Counted from the first letter of the stretch, positions 35,579 through 45,677 are shown. The stretch: 64,000 nt of DNA from Chromobacterium violaceum ATCC 12472 (GCF_000007705.1 NC_005085.1:1683752-1747751); one strand, 5' to 3'. A program made the numbers and translations. Notes: a model not told the origin generated them from the letters alone.

Positions 35579-38266
35579 TCAGGCGTCTTCCGGCGGCAGC
35601 TCGGGCGGAGAGCCGGCCGGCAGCGTGAAGGAGAAGCGGGCGCCGTGCGGCTGCGCGTTGCCGGCTTCTATCGTTCCGCCATGGTTTTCGATGATGGCGC
35701 GGCAGATGGCCAGGCCCAGCCCGACGCCGGGCGTGGTCGATTCCGGCGCGCCGCGCGTGAACTTGTCGAAGGCCCTGTGCTCCATGCTGGCGGGCAGGCC
35801 GGGGCCGTCGTCGGTGACGGTGATGCGCACCTTGTCGCCATCGTGCCGGGCGGCCAGTTCGATGCGGGAGCCGGCCGGCGTGTATTTGCCGGCGTTTTCC
35901 AGCAGGTTGACCAGCACCCGCTCTATCAGCACCGCGTCGTATTCCAGCACCGGCAGATCGCGGCTGAGCTTGAGCTCCAGCTTGTGATGGCGCAGGCTGT
36001 GCTCGCAGGCGCGCACCGCGCTGCCAACCACTTCGTCCAGCAGCTGCCATTCCTTGTTCAGCTTGACGCCCGACTGCAGCTTGGCCATGTCCAGCAGGTT
36101 GGTCACCAGCTTGGTCATCCGTATCGCCTCGTCCTGTATGGACTGGGCGATCTCGCTTTGCCGGCCGGGCGGCAGGGTGGGGGCGTTCAGCATATTGGCC
36201 AGGCCCAGCATGGTGGTCAGCGGCGTGCGCAGGTCGTGCGACACCACCGACAGCACGCTGTTGCGGAGACGCTCTGACTCCATCGCCACGATGGCGTCCT
36301 GCGCCACCTCCACGTAATGCACTCGCTCCAGCGCCAGCGCGATCTGCGCGGCGCAGGTCTCCAGCAGCCGCTGCTGTTCCGGCAGGAAAGGGTGAACCGC
36401 GTCCTCCGGCAGCAGCGCGATCACGCCGCGCACGCGCATCGGGGCCTTCAGCGGCACGTAAAGCGCGGCGTTGGACGGCAGCGTATTGGTGCCGAGGCCG
36501 GCGGGCTGCTGGTTGTCGAACACCCACTGCGCGACCCCGGCGTCGGCGTCGTTGCCGGTTTCGGTGGCGGCGCGCAGCCGGTCCTCGCTATTGGGGATGA
36601 ACAGCATCACCTTGGCGCGGAACAGCGGCTCCAGCCGGCCGACCGCGGTTTCGATGATCTGCGACGCGGTCAGCGCGCTGGCCAGCTCGCGGCCCAGGTC
36701 GTACAGCGCGCGGGTGCGGCGCTCGCGGTAGGTGGCGATGGTGGCCTCGAAGCGGAAGCGGGCGGTCAGCTGGCTGATGATCAGCGCCACCACCAGCATC
36801 ACGCCGAAGGTGAGCAGGTACTGGGTGTCGGATACCGCGAACGACAGCTGCGGCGGCACGAAGAAAAAGTCGAAGGCCGCGACCGACAGGAAGGATGCCA
36901 GCACGCCCGGCCCGCGGCCGTAGCGGGTGGCGATCAGCACCACCGCCAGCAGGTGCACCATGATCACGTTGGACAGCGCGAAGTAGGGCACCAGCAGGTG
37001 GTTGAGCTCGGTGGTGGCGAAGCAGATGGCGGCGGCGGCCAGGTAGCCGCGGGCGGCGTGGCCGGACTCGCTATCGCTGAACAGCAGGCTGGGCACGCGC
37101 TTGCCCCGCTGGTCGGCTTCTTCTTCCAGTTCGTGCGCGACCACGTAGACATCGACGTCGCCGGACAGGCGGCTGAGTTCGCCGACCAGCGAGCCTTCCC
37201 ACAGGCGCGCGGCCCAGCCGCGGTTGGACTTGCCGACCACCAGCTTGGACACGTTGCGGGTGCGGGCGTAGGCGAGCAGGGTGGCGGCCAGCGAGCTGCC
37301 GCCCAGCACCGTGGTTTCCGCGCCCAGCTCCTGCGCCAGCTTCAGCCCTTTCAGAATCCGCGCGCGCTGCTCTTCGGGCAGCCGCTGCAAGCGCGGCGTT
37401 TCCACGTAGACGGCGATCCAATCGGCGTCCAGGTTGGCGGCCAGGCGCTTGGCGCTGCGCACCAGCTTCTCGGTGCCTGGGCCTGGGCCGACGCAGACCA
37501 GCAGCCGCTCGCGCGCGTGCCACACCGGCTTGATCGACTGGTCGGCGCGGTAGGCGCGCATCTGGGCGTCGACCCGGTCGGCGGTGCGCCTGAGCGCCAG
37601 TTCGCGCAGCGCCAGCAGATTGCCCTTGCGGAAAAAGTTCTTGACCGCGCGCTCGGCCTGGTGCGGCAGGTAGACCTTGCCGGCTGCGAGGCGGGACAGC
37701 AGCTCGTCCGGCGGCAGGTCCACCAGCGAGACTTCATCGGCCATGTCGAACACATGGTCCGGCAGCGTTTCCCTGACGATGATGCCGGTGATCTGGCCGA
37801 CCACATCGTTAAGGCTCTCCAAATGCTGCACGTTCAGCGTCGTGTATACGTCGATGCCGGCGGCCAGCAGCTCCTCCACGTCCTGCCAGCGCTTGGGATG
37901 GCGCGAGCCGGGGGCGTTGGAGTGGGCGAACTCGTCGATCAGGATCAGCTGGGGTTTGGCGGCCAGCGCCGCGTCGATGTCGAATTCCGACAAGGCGCGG
38001 CCCTTGTACTCGATGCGGCTGAGGGGCAGGATGTCCAGCCCCTCCAGCTGCTCGGCGGTTTCCTTGCGGCCGTGGGTTTCCACCACGCCGACCAGCACCC
38101 GCACGCCTTCCTGGCGCTTGACGCGCGCTGCGGCCAGCATGGCGTAGGTCTTGCCGACGCCGGCGCAGGCGCCGAAGAATATCTTCAGGCGTCCGCGCTG
38201 CGCTTCCAGCGCTTCGCGTTTCAGTTCGTCCAGCAGGGCATCCGGGTCGGGGCGCTGATCGGTCAT
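35579..38266 (-). CDS. kdpD: Sensor histidine kinase KdpD
   Basis: Full-length (895 residues; E. coli 894) potassium/turgor sensor kinase. Domains: N-terminal KdpD ATP-binding domain with Walker A FFGACAGVGKTYAML (about 27-41) and LILIDEFAHSNAPGSRHPKR, a universal-stress-like domain (about 250-375), four closely spaced membrane helices (about 400-500), GAF (about 520-650), HisKA with VVSHDLRTPLTTMLGL (His near 676), and HATPase_c with VTDDGPGLP and GVGLGLAICRAI. It starts MTDQRPDPDALLDELKREA, 6 bases after kdpC. The N-terminal domain is the part reported in other bacteria to bind second messengers such as c-di-AMP. Confidence 0.97.
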   Translation of the reverse strand: MTDQRPDPDALLDELKREALEAQRGRLKIFFGACAGVGKTYAMLAAARVKRQEGVRVLVGVVETHGRKETAEQLEGLDILPLSRIEYKGRALSEFDIDAALAAKPQLILIDEFAHSNAPGSRHPKRWQDVEELLAAGIDVYTTLNVQHLESLNDVVGQITGIIVRETLPDHVFDMADEVSLVDLPPDELLSRLAAGKVYLPHQAERAVKNFFRKGNLLALRELALRRTADRVDAQMRAYRADQSIKPVWHARERLLVCVGPGPGTEKLVRSAKRLAANLDADWIAVYVETPRLQRLPEEQRARILKGLKLAQELGAETTVLGGSSLAATLLAYARTRNVSKLVVGKSNRGWAARLWEGSLVGELSRLSGDVDVYVVAHELEEEADQRGKRVPSLLFSDSESGHAARGYLAAAAICFATTELNHLLVPYFALSNVIMVHLLAVVLIATRYGRGPGVLASFLSVAAFDFFFVPPQLSFAVSDTQYLLTFGVMLVVALIISQLTARFRFEATIATYRERRTRALYDLGRELASALTASQIIETAVGRLEPLFRAKVMLFIPNSEDRLRAATETGNDADAGVAQWVFDNQQPAGLGTNTLPSNAALYVPLKAPMRVRGVIALLPEDAVHPFLPEQQRLLETCAAQIALALERVHYVEVAQDAIVAMESERLRNSVLSVVSHDLRTPLTTMLGLANMLNAPTLPPGRQSEIAQSIQDEAIRMTKLVTNLLDMAKLQSGVKLNKEWQLLDEVVGSAVRACEHSLRHHKLELKLSRDLPVLEYDAVLIERVLVNLLENAGKYTPAGSRIELAARHDGDKVRITVTDDGPGLPASMEHRAFDKFTRGAPESTTPGVGLGLAICRAIIENHGGTIEAGNAQPHGARFSFTLPAGSPPELPPEDA

Positions 38267-38272
38267 GCGGGT

Positions 38273-38851
38273 TTAGGCTTTCTTCGAGAGTTCGTCCAGC
38301 GCCAGGTTCAGCTCCAGCACGTTGACGCGCGGCTCGCCCAAGAGGCCGAAGGTTTCGCCGACGATGCGGCCGTCGACCAGCTTGCGCACCGCGTCTGCCG
38401 GCAGTTTACGCGCGGCCGCGACGCGGTCAACCTGGTAATAGGCGGAGGCCACCGAGATTTCCGGGTCCAGGCCGCTGGCGGACGCGGTCACCAAGTCCAC
38501 CGGCACCGGGCCGGTCTGGGTCGGGTGCGCCTTGCGGATGGCTTCCACATTGCCTTTCACCGCGGCCAGCTGCGCCGGATTGGTCGGACCCAGGTTGGAG
38601 CCGCCGGAGTTGCCGGCGTTGTACGGCATCGGGCTGGTGGCCGACGGGCGGCCCCAGAAGTATTGCTCGCCGGCGAAATTCTGGCCGATCAGGCGCGAGC
38701 CCACCACCTTGCCGTCTTTCTCGATCAGGCTGCCGTTGGCCTGGGCCGGGAACGCCGCCTGGGCGATGCCGGTGGTGACGAGCGGGTAGGCGAGGCCGGT
38801 GATCAGCGACAGGCCGCCGAATACCACCAGCAGGGGACGAATGACTTTCAT
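38273..38851 (-). CDS. kdpC: Potassium-transporting ATPase subunit C
   Basis: Single-span accessory subunit of the Kdp K+ pump. The 192-residue protein starts [23 protein letters not shown] (membrane helix) and has the family motifs [61 protein letters not shown] and [19 protein letters not shown] lies 7 bases before the ATG; the frame extends 14 codons upstream without support. Confidence 0.97.
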   Translation of the reverse strand: MKVIRPLLVVFGGLSLITGLAYPLVTTGIAQAAFPAQANGSLIEKDGKVVGSRLIGQNFAGEQYFWGRPSATSPMPYNAGNSGGSNLGPTNPAQLAAVKGNVEAIRKAHPTQTGPVPVDLVTASASGLDPEISVASAYYQVDRVAAARKLPADAVRKLVDGRIVGETFGLLGEPRVNVLELNLALDELSKKA

Positions 38852-38920
38852 GATAATCCTTTCCAATCTTTTGACGCCGCGCCGCCAGGCCACCGTCGTT
38901 CCGGAGGCCTGGCCCGCCGC

Positions 38921-41038
38921 TTACACCAGGCCCATCGCGCCCAGCAGCATGTCGATCAGCTTGATGCCGGCGAAGGGCACCAACAGGCCGCCCAGGCCGT
39001 AGACCAGCAGGTTGCCGCGCAGCAGCTCGGCCGCGCTTCTGGCATGGTATTTCACGCCTTTCAGCGCCAGCGGAATCAGCGCCACGATGATGACGGCGTT
39101 GAAGATCACCGCCGACATGATGGCCGAGGCCGGGCTGTTCAGGCCCATCACGTTCAGCGCGTTCAGCTGCGGATAGGTGCTGGCGAACGCCGCCGGGATG
39201 ATGGCGAAGTACTTGGCCACATCGTTGGCGATGGAGAAGGTGGTCAGCGAGCCCCGCGTCATCAGCATCTGCTTGCCGATTTCGACGATCTCGATCAGCT
39301 TGGTGGGATTGGAGTCTAGATCCACCATATTGCCGGCTTCCTTGGCCGCCTGGGTGCCGGTGTTCATCGCCACCGCCACGTCGGCCTGGGCCAGCGCCGG
39401 CGCGTCGTTGGTGCCGTCGCCGGTCATCGCCACCAGCTTGCCTTCGGCCTGGTGGCTGCGGATCAGCTTGAGCTTGGCTTCCGGCGTGGCTTCGGCCAGG
39501 TAGTCGTCCACGCCGGCCTCGGCGGCGATGGCGGCGGCGGTGAGCGGGTTGTCGCCGGTGATCATCACCGTCTTGATGCCCATCTGGCGCAGCTCGGCGA
39601 AACGTTCCTTGATGCCGCCCTTGACGATGTCCTTCAGCTCGATCACGCCCAGCGCGCGGTCGCCTTCGGCCACCAGCAGCGGGGTGGAGCCGCGGCGCGC
39701 CACGTCCTCGGCGCTTTTCGCCAGCGCGTCCGGGAACTGGCCGCCTTGTTCCGCGATGTGGCGGCGGATGGCGTCGATGGCGCCCTTGCGGATCTGGCGG
39801 CCGTCGTAGTCGATGCCGGACATCCGGGTCTGCGCGGTGAACGGGATGAACACGGCCTCGTGGCTGGCCAGCTGGCGTTCGCGCAGGTTGAATTTCTGCT
39901 TGGCCAGCACCACCACGCTGCGGCCTTCCGGCGTTTCGTCGGCCAAGGACGCCAGCTGGGCGGCGTCGGCCAGGTCTTTCTCCGATACGCCCGGGGCCGG
40001 GATGAAAGCCGATGCCTGGCGGTTGCCCAGCGTGATGGTGCCGGTCTTGTCCAGCAGCAGCACGTCGACGTCTCCGGCGGCTTCCACCGCGCGGCCGGAG
40101 GTGGCGATCACGTTGGCGCCCATCATCCGGCTCATGCCGGCCACGCCGATGGCGGACAAGAGGCCGCCGATGGTGGTCGGAATCAGGCAGACCAGCAGCG
40201 CCACCAGGGTGGTGATGCTGATCGGCGTGCCGGCTTTGGCCGCGTCCACGCTGAACAGCGAAAACGGCAGCAGGGTCACGGTGACGATCAGGAACACGAT
40301 GGTCAGCGCCACCAAGAGGATGGTCAGCGCGATCTCGTTCGGCGTCTTCTGGCGCTTGGCGCCTTCCACCATCGCGATCATGCGGTCGAGGAAGGTTTCG
40401 CCCGGGTTGGCGGTGATCTTGACCACGATCCAGTCGGACAGCACGCGGGTGCCGCCGGTGACGGAGGAGAAGTCGCCGCCGGACTCGCGGATCACCGGCG
40501 CGGATTCGCCGGTGATCGCGGATTCGTCGACCGAGGCCACGCCTTCCACCACGTCGCCGTCCACCGGGATCACGTCGCCGGCCTCCACCAGCACGAAGTC
40601 CCCTTTGCGCAAGGTGGCGCCGTCGACGATGCTCTTGGCGGCGCCGTGATTGCCGCCGGCCAGCTTCTTGGCCACCACGTTCTTCTTGGCGGAGCGCAGG
40701 CTGGCGGCCTGGGCCTTGCTGCGGCCCTCGGCCAGCGCCTCGGCGAAGTTGGCGAACAGCACGGTGAACCACAGCCACAGCGCCACGGCCAGGATGAAGC
40801 CGGACGGGGCCTCTCCGTGGCCGCCCAGCGACTGGATCCACAGCGCGGTGGTCAGGATGCTGCCTGCGTACACCACGAACATCACCGGATTGCGCCACTG
40901 GGTGCGCGGCGACAGCTTCCTGAACGAGTCGACGATGGCGGGCTTCATCAGCGCCGGATCGAGCAGCGACTTGCTCGCGCTCTTGTGGCCGGCGTCGGGG
41001 GCCGCCGCCAGCGGTTTGGAATGATTGTTGTCGTTCAT
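38921..41038 (-). CDS. kdpB: Potassium-transporting P-type ATPase subunit B
   Basis: Catalytic subunit of KdpFABC. The 705-residue protein is slightly longer than E. coli KdpB (682) because of an Ala/Lys-rich N-terminal tail. It has the actuator motif ITGESAP, phosphorylation site [14 protein letters not shown], nucleotide-binding region [31 protein letters not shown], the hinge [22 protein letters not shown] and the terminal helices. It lies between kdpA (24-base gap) and kdpC (69-base gap). Confidence 0.98.
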   Translation of the reverse strand: MNDNNHSKPLAAAPDAGHKSASKSLLDPALMKPAIVDSFRKLSPRTQWRNPVMFVVYAGSILTTALWIQSLGGHGEAPSGFILAVALWLWFTVLFANFAEALAEGRSKAQAASLRSAKKNVVAKKLAGGNHGAAKSIVDGATLRKGDFVLVEAGDVIPVDGDVVEGVASVDESAITGESAPVIRESGGDFSSVTGGTRVLSDWIVVKITANPGETFLDRMIAMVEGAKRQKTPNEIALTILLVALTIVFLIVTVTLLPFSLFSVDAAKAGTPISITTLVALLVCLIPTTIGGLLSAIGVAGMSRMMGANVIATSGRAVEAAGDVDVLLLDKTGTITLGNRQASAFIPAPGVSEKDLADAAQLASLADETPEGRSVVVLAKQKFNLRERQLASHEAVFIPFTAQTRMSGIDYDGRQIRKGAIDAIRRHIAEQGGQFPDALAKSAEDVARRGSTPLLVAEGDRALGVIELKDIVKGGIKERFAELRQMGIKTVMITGDNPLTAAAIAAEAGVDDYLAEATPEAKLKLIRSHQAEGKLVAMTGDGTNDAPALAQADVAVAMNTGTQAAKEAGNMVDLDSNPTKLIEIVEIGKQMLMTRGSLTTFSIANDVAKYFAIIPAAFASTYPQLNALNVMGLNSPASAIMSAVIFNAVIIVALIPLALKGVKYHARSAAELLRGNLLVYGLGGLLVPFAGIKLIDMLLGAMGLV

Positions 41039-41062
41039 ATCGAATTTCCTTGACTGACGGGC

Positions 41063-42871
41063 TTAGCGGGCGGCGAGCATTTGCAGGTGCTCGACCACCG
41101 GCCCCAGCGCCAGGGCCGGAACATAGTTGAGGGCGCCCACCAGCAGCACGGTGCCGATCAGCAGCGTCACGAACAGCGGGCCGTGGGTGGGCAGGGTGCC
41201 GCCGGTGACGGCCAGGCGCTTCTTGGCGGCCAGCGAGCCGGCGATGGCCAGGATGGGCACGATCATGAAGAAGCGGCCGAAGAACATCGCGAGGCCGGTC
41301 ATGATGTTGTAGAACGGCGTGTTGGCGGACAGGCCGGCGAAGGCGCTGCCGTTGTTGTTGGCGGCCGAGGTGAACGCGTACAGGATCTCGCTGAAGCCGT
41401 GCGCGGCCGGATTGGCGATGCCGGCCTTGCCGGCGGCCAGGCTGACGGCGATCGCGGTCAGCGCCAGCACCAGGGTCGGCGTCACCAGGATGGTGATCGC
41501 GGTCATCTTCATCTCGTAGGTTTCGATCTTCTTGCCCAGGTATTCCGGCGTGCGACCCACCATCAGGCCGGCGATGAACACCGCCAGGATGGCGAAGATC
41601 AGCATGCCGTACAGGCCGGAGCCGACGCCGCCGAACACCACTTCGCCCAACTGCATCAGGAACATCGGCACCAGGCCGCCGATCGGCGTCAGCGAGTCGT
41701 GCATCGCGTTGACCGCGCCGCAGGAGGCGGAGGTGGTCACGGCGACGAACAGCGAGGTGTCGATGATGCCGAAGCGGGCTTCCTTGCCTTCCATATTGCC
41801 GCCGGATTGCAGCTGGCTGGCGCGCTGGTCTATGCCCAGCGAGCTGTATTGCGGCACGCCGGCCTGCTCGGCGCGGGTTTCCACCACCACCGCGGTGGCG
41901 AACATGATGGTCATCGCGGCGAGGATGGCCCAGCCTTGGCGGCGGTCGCCGACCATGCGGCCGAACAAGAAGCACAGCGCGGCCGGGATCAGGAAGATCG
42001 CGATGTCCTGCAGGAAGTTGGCCAGCGGGGTCGGGTTCTCAAACGGGTGGGCGGAGTTGGCGTTGAAGAAGCCGCCGCCGTTGGTGCCCAGCATCTTGAT
42101 TGCTTCCTGCGAGGCCACCGGGCCCATGGGCAGGGTTTGCGTCTGGCTGGTCTTGTCCTCCATGACGGGTTTGCCGTCCTTGCCCAGCACCGGGTTGCCC
42201 TTGGCGTCCTGCTTGGGCTGCTGGTATTTGACGGTTTCGACGGTATGGACGTCCTGGTAGGCGGACAGGTTCTGGATGGCGCCCTGCTGGGTGAAAACCA
42301 GCGCGAATACCACAGCCAGCGGCAGCAGCACGTACAGCGTCATCCGGGTGACGTCGACCCAGAAATTGCCGATCTTGGCACTGCTGTGGCGGGCGAAGCC
42401 GCGGATCAGCGCGATCACCACCGCGGCGCCGGTGGCGGCGGACACGAAGTTCTGCACCGTCAGACCCAGCATCTGGGTCAGGTAGCTCATCGTGGTTTCG
42501 CCGCCATAGCCTTGCCAGTTGGTATTGGTGACGAAGGAAATGGCGGTGTTGAACGAGGAGTCGGGCGATACCGCGGCCATCGCCTGCGGATTGAACGGCA
42601 GCATGCCTTGCAGCCGTTGCAGCGCGTAGACGGCGGCCACGCCCAGCACGTTGAACAGGATCAGCGCCACCGCGTAGCCGCGCCAGCCCATCTCCTCCTC
42701 CTGCTTGATGCCGGCGAGGCGGTAAAAGCCGCGTTCCAGCGGCGCGCACCAGCGCGCCGGGCCGATGTTCTCCCCCTGCATGACGCGCGTCATGTAGGCG
42801 CCCAGCGGCCAGGCCAGCGCGATCAGCACAACCAAGAACAGCCCTAGTTGCAGCATGGCGGGTGTGCTCAT
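41063..42871 (-). CDS. kdpA: Potassium-transporting ATPase subunit A
   Basis: Channel-like K+-selecting subunit of the Kdp pump, related to the SKT superfamily. The 602-residue protein is polytopic, with selectivity-filter-like loops such as [11 protein letters not shown] (first), [19 protein letters not shown] (second), [16 protein letters not shown] (third) and [15 protein letters not shown] (fourth). Length is slightly above E. coli KdpA (557), the extra residues lying in a soluble loop with [19 protein letters not shown]. Starts 2 bases after the kdpF stop. Confidence 0.98.
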   Translation of the reverse strand: MSTPAMLQLGLFLVVLIALAWPLGAYMTRVMQGENIGPARWCAPLERGFYRLAGIKQEEEMGWRGYAVALILFNVLGVAAVYALQRLQGMLPFNPQAMAAVSPDSSFNTAISFVTNTNWQGYGGETTMSYLTQMLGLTVQNFVSAATGAAVVIALIRGFARHSSAKIGNFWVDVTRMTLYVLLPLAVVFALVFTQQGAIQNLSAYQDVHTVETVKYQQPKQDAKGNPVLGKDGKPVMEDKTSQTQTLPMGPVASQEAIKMLGTNGGGFFNANSAHPFENPTPLANFLQDIAIFLIPAALCFLFGRMVGDRRQGWAILAAMTIMFATAVVVETRAEQAGVPQYSSLGIDQRASQLQSGGNMEGKEARFGIIDTSLFVAVTTSASCGAVNAMHDSLTPIGGLVPMFLMQLGEVVFGGVGSGLYGMLIFAILAVFIAGLMVGRTPEYLGKKIETYEMKMTAITILVTPTLVLALTAIAVSLAAGKAGIANPAAHGFSEILYAFTSAANNNGSAFAGLSANTPFYNIMTGLAMFFGRFFMIVPILAIAGSLAAKKRLAVTGGTLPTHGPLFVTLLIGTVLLVGALNYVPALALGPVVEHLQMLAAR

Positions 42872-42873
42872 GA

Positions 42874-42963
42874 TTAGAAATTCTCCGGTTTGACCAATGC
42901 GTAGATCAGATAGACGAACAGTCCCAGCGCCAGCAGGGCGCTGATCAGGTACCAGGCGGTCAT
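42874..42963 (-). CDS. kdpF: Potassium-transporting ATPase small subunit F
   Basis: A 29-residue single-span peptide starting [20 protein letters not shown] and ending YALVKPENF. The final K-P-E-x-F is the hallmark of KdpF, which stabilises the KdpABC complex in the membrane. RBS GGGAGG precedes the ATG (41 percent of this gene would be missed by a length filter of 100 codons). Its ATG overlaps the stop of an even smaller upstream ORF and it ends 2 bases before kdpA. Confidence 0.93.
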   Translation of the reverse strand: MTAWYLISALLALGLFVYLIYALVKPENF

Positions 42964-43052
42964 TGCTTGCCTCCCAAGCGGTCGCAGGCTGCGATCAGGA
43001 GCCAGGTCAGCGCGCCGAACAGCGCGACCAGGCCCAGGTAGAGCAGATCCAT
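42960..43052 (-). CDS. 30-residue membrane peptide ORF leading the kdp operon
   Basis: Starts [20 protein letters not shown] and ends [10 protein letters not shown]: one hydrophobic helix then a short charged tail. Similar unnamed peptides sit in front of kdpF in other proteobacterial kdp operons (family knowledge, not searched). GGAGA lies 7 bases upstream; an ATG 15 bases earlier is the alternative. The TGA overlaps the kdpF ATG (ATGA), the same coupling used elsewhere in the window, which supports real translation. Function unknown; a complex subunit or a translational leader are both possible. Confidence 0.7.
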   Translation of the reverse strand: MDLLYLGLVALFGALTWLLIAACDRLGGKQ

Positions 43053-43067
43053 AACGAAAATCTCCAT

Positions 43068-43385
43068 GCGTAATGTGCGATGTGGAAGGTAATCAAACCG
43101 GCGTCAAAAACCTGATAAAAGCGCGCGGGCAGGCATAAAGAAAATATAAAAATTATCTTTATCGGTAATTTTTTGATCGATTAATTACAGGTTTGGCGAT
43201 TTTTTTGAATTTTCTTTAGGTTAAACGCCAAGGCCTTGGCAAGTTTGGTCGCCTTGCCTGTTGGTCATCAACGGGTCGTTCGGGCGGGAGAGGGGATGTA
43301 AAGAAAAAACAAAGAGGAGTCAGCCTTGGGCGAGAGATAGGCTGTCGCGGGGCCCGCGAGGCCCCTGGCGAAGGGGAGGTGGCGA
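43068..43385. other. kdp upstream region, 318 bases without a gene
   Basis: AT-rich in its centre (43127-43250), with oligo-A/T tracts on the minus strand, in contrast to GC-rich flanks. It contains a KdpE-like T-rich site (listed separately) and a TTGACG on the minus strand near 43105 that could be a -35 element, without a good -10 at 17 bases. The rest (43255-43385) is GC-rich and featureless. Confidence 0.6.
43132..43154 (-). promoter_or_regulatory. KdpE-like T-rich binding site upstream of the kdp operon
   Basis: The minus strand reads TTTTTATATTTTCTTTAT followed by GCC, about 80 bases before the first small ORF. In E. coli the KdpE site is a T-rich 17-mer of the same look (TTTTTATAC followed by a T-rich half). 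Identification is by resemblance only. Confidence 0.55.
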
Positions 43386-43574
43386 TCAGAACAAATCGTC
43401 GCAGCGGTCGGCCAGGAAGCGGGCATCGTCGCGGTCGTGCGCGCGCTGGCGGACTTTCTGCTGGCGAGATCGCTCCTCATCGCTCAGCTGCGGCTTGGCT
43501 ACCGCGTAGAGAAAGCTTTCATGCTGGTCACGGGCTTGTTTTCTGCGAACGCTCAGGGGGATACGAGAAATCAT
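43386..43574 (-). CDS. Hypothetical small basic protein, 62 residues
   Basis: Not recognised. Starts MISRIPLSVRRKQARDQHES and ends DARFLADRCDDLF; highly charged (many Arg, Asp, Glu, Gln), no membrane segment, probably helical. AGGTGCAGG lies directly before the ATG. The frame extends upstream to 43706 but the upstream part looks non-coding. Charged composition and a good RBS favour a real gene, but it could be a chance ORF in GC-rich DNA. Confidence 0.45.
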   Translation of the reverse strand: MISRIPLSVRRKQARDQHESFLYAVAKPQLSDEERSRQQKVRQRAHDRDDARFLADRCDDLF

Positions 43575-43923
43575 CCTGCACCTTTCGATCTCGAAACGTG
43601 GGCTTCTCAGGGGGCCTGGCGGCTGGCGTGCTGTTGGGTGTCGCAAGCGGTCAGGCTGCGCCCTGACGGTATCAAGTTGACGCGATTTGTCAGGTTTGTA
43701 AAGCACTTGGGTGTAAATCGGGAAGGGGTTGTGGCGTTCCTTGTCGTTTTGTTCATATCAAAACATAGTCGGGTCTTGTTACATGGGCTTGACGATGCGA
43801 TGAAGCCTGCATGCAAGCATGGTTTTAGGTTTAATACTCATATTGTTGTAGCTAATAGGTCTAAATTGTTATAAGCAAAGCGCGTAGCATCAAGGACATC
43901 TTGCAGCATGAATGGGGGTTCCC
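43575..43923 (+). promoter_or_regulatory. AT-rich upstream region of the TauE/SafE gene with candidate promoter
   Basis: About 350 bases without a convincing gene. From 43690 onward it is markedly richer in A+T than the rest of the window. TTGTAG (43846-43851), 18 bases, then TATAAG (43870-43875) is a plausible promoter, giving a leader of about 45 bases. I see no strong hairpin. Confidence 0.4.
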
Positions 43924-44691
43924 ATGGATTTGGGATATACGGTGGCGGGGTTGGCCGTCGGTTTCATCGTCGGCTTGACCGGCGTGGGCGGCGGCTCGCT
44001 GATGACGCCCATTCTGCTGTGGTTCGGCATTTCGCCGGCAACCGCAGTCGGCACCGACCTGCTGTATGCCGCGGTGACCAAGGCCGGCGGCGTGGTGGTC
44101 CACCATCGGCAGCGCCACATAGACTGGCGCATTACCTGGCATTTGTCGTTGGGCAGCGTGCCCGCGGCGCTGCTGACGCTGGGCCTGCTGTCCTGGCTGC
44201 ATGTGCCGGCCCAGGTGATGGACGCACTGTTCCGTTTCGTGCTGGGACTGGCGCTGCTGCTGACGGCTTTCGCCATCCTGTTCAAGCCCTGGCTGCTGAA
44301 AGTCGGCGGCCATCATGCGGCGAAGCTGGGCGCAGACGGTCGCTGGTGGCCGACGGCGCTGGTCGGCGTGATGCTGGGCGTATTGGTGACGCTGAGCTCC
44401 ATCGGCGCCGGCGCCCTGGGCACGCTGGCCCTGTTCATGTTGTACCCGACCTTGCCGACTTCCCGGCTGGTCGGCACCGAGATCGCCCACGCGGTGCCGC
44501 TGACGCTGGTGGCGGGCCTGGGCCACGCCGGCATGGGCCATCTCGACTGGATGTTGCTGCTGAAGCTGCTCAGCGGCTCGCTGCCGGGCATCTGGCTGGG
44601 CAGCCGCCTGGCCGGCCGTCTGTCCGACCACTGGCTGCGGCCGGCGCTGGCGGTGATGCTGGCCTTGGTTGGCGGCAAGCTGGTGCTTTAG
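43924..44691 (+). CDS. TauE/SafE family membrane transporter
   Basis: The 255-residue protein has about eight hydrophobic helices. It starts MDLGYTVAGLAVGFIVGLTG with the family signature GLTGVGGGSLMTPILLWFGI, repeated in the second half as TLSSIGAGALGTLALFMLYP: the inverted duplication expected for TauE/SafE permeases, which export sulfite, sulfoacetate or related anions. The ATG at 43924 follows GGGGG; an ATG 12 bases earlier is in frame but has no RBS. No sulfur-metabolism genes adjoin it except a distant cysQ-like gene, so the substrate is open. Confidence 0.88.
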   Translation: MDLGYTVAGLAVGFIVGLTGVGGGSLMTPILLWFGISPATAVGTDLLYAAVTKAGGVVVHHRQRHIDWRITWHLSLGSVPAALLTLGLLSWLHVPAQVMDALFRFVLGLALLLTAFAILFKPWLLKVGGHHAAKLGADGRWWPTALVGVMLGVLVTLSSIGAGALGTLALFMLYPTLPTSRLVGTEIAHAVPLTLVAGLGHAGMGHLDWMLLLKLLSGSLPGIWLGSRLAGRLSDHWLRPALAVMLALVGGKLVL

Positions 44692-44845
44692 CTTTTCGCG
44701 CCGCTGACAAAAGCCCGGACTCCGCCCCGCGCCTTCTGGCGGTGAGATTGCGCTGTCTGCGTCGGCGCGCCTTGGCTAGGGGCTTTGCCAGCGGCGCTGG
44801 CGTTTGGAGAGGGGCGGCGCCGCGCTTTCTTTGCCGCTTTGTTCC

Positions 44846-45595
44846 CTATGGATGGTTGTAGCGTTTCAGCAGCGCGGCATAGCGGCCATCCTGCTTGATT
44901 CTGTCCAGCGCCGCCTGCAGCCGGGCGGCGTATTCCGGCTTGCTGTCCTTCTGCAACGCGAAGTAGAACCGGGTATGGTCGTCCAGCACGCGCACCGATT
45001 CCAGCCGTTCGGGATCCAGTCCCTGCTTGCGCGCCGCGTAGCGTTGGAACAGGGCGACGCCGACGCTGAACTGCACCCGGCGCGCGTACAGCAGCTTGGC
45101 GGATTGGGCTTCGTCGTTGGTTAGCACCAGCGCGTCCCTGTCGGACAAGCCCAGGTCTTCCAGCATCTTCTGTCCCGGCGTGTCCCGCGCCACCGCCACC
45201 CTGGCCCGGCTGAGGTCTTCCAGCGCAAAGAAGGGGACGGCGTTGGGGCCGCTCAGCCGAAACAGCTCGATGGGCAGCGGCAGCGCTGGGCCCACCCATT
45301 TGAACCACGCCTCCCGCTCCGGCGTCCTGACCGTCAGGTAGAGCAGGGTGTTGGGCGTTTGCTGGGCTTCGCGCAGCGCCCGGCTCCAGGGTTTGATTTC
45401 CACCGCCGCGCGCAAGCCGCTGTCGTGCAACATCATCTGCAGCAATTCATTGGCGAAGCCTTTGCGGGCGCCGTCCTCCTCGTAGCTGAGCGGGGGAAGG
45501 GTTTCGGTCAGCGCCAGCAGGTCGGGAGGCGGCGCTTCGGCGCGGATGATGGGGGAGGCGAGTGCGAGCAGCAGGGCAATGAGGCGGGCGCGCAT
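44846..45595 (-). CDS. Periplasmic solute-binding protein, family 3 type (PBP2 fold)
   Basis: The 249-residue protein has a signal peptide (MRARLIALLLALASPIIRAEA, cleavage likely after ALA/AEA near 20). The mature part resembles small amino-acid-type binding proteins: LPPLSYEEDGARKGFANELLQMMLHDSG near the N terminus, VEIKPWSRALREAQQ, then ARVAVARDTPGQKMLEDLG and a C-terminal KDSKPEYAARLQAALDRIKQDGRYAALLKRY, as in family 3 proteins that lack an adjacent ABC permease. Such orphans are often sensors or scavengers. No permease or ATPase gene is next to it. Start chosen at the signal peptide; an upstream extension to 45715 would bury it. Confidence 0.8.
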   Translation of the reverse strand: MRARLIALLLALASPIIRAEAPPPDLLALTETLPPLSYEEDGARKGFANELLQMMLHDSGLRAAVEIKPWSRALREAQQTPNTLLYLTVRTPEREAWFKWVGPALPLPIELFRLSGPNAVPFFALEDLSRARVAVARDTPGQKMLEDLGLSDRDALVLTNDEAQSAKLLYARRVQFSVGVALFQRYAARKQGLDPERLESVRVLDDHTRFYFALQKDSKPEYAARLQAALDRIKQDGRYAALLKRYNHP

Positions 45596-45649
45596 GGGTT
45601 TCACCGGTGCGTTGGCATGCTTTCTTTTCCCACTATAAGCGCGGCGGAT

Positions 45650-45677
45650 AAAAAAAGAGCCCCGGTGGAACCGGGGC
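45650..45677 (-). terminator. Rho-independent terminator downstream of the GNAT gene
   Basis: Minus strand: GCCCCGG/CCGGGGC (7 bp, 5-base loop) followed by seven T. It lies 130 bases after the GNAT stop and just upstream of the binding-protein gene, separating the two units. Confidence 0.82.
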
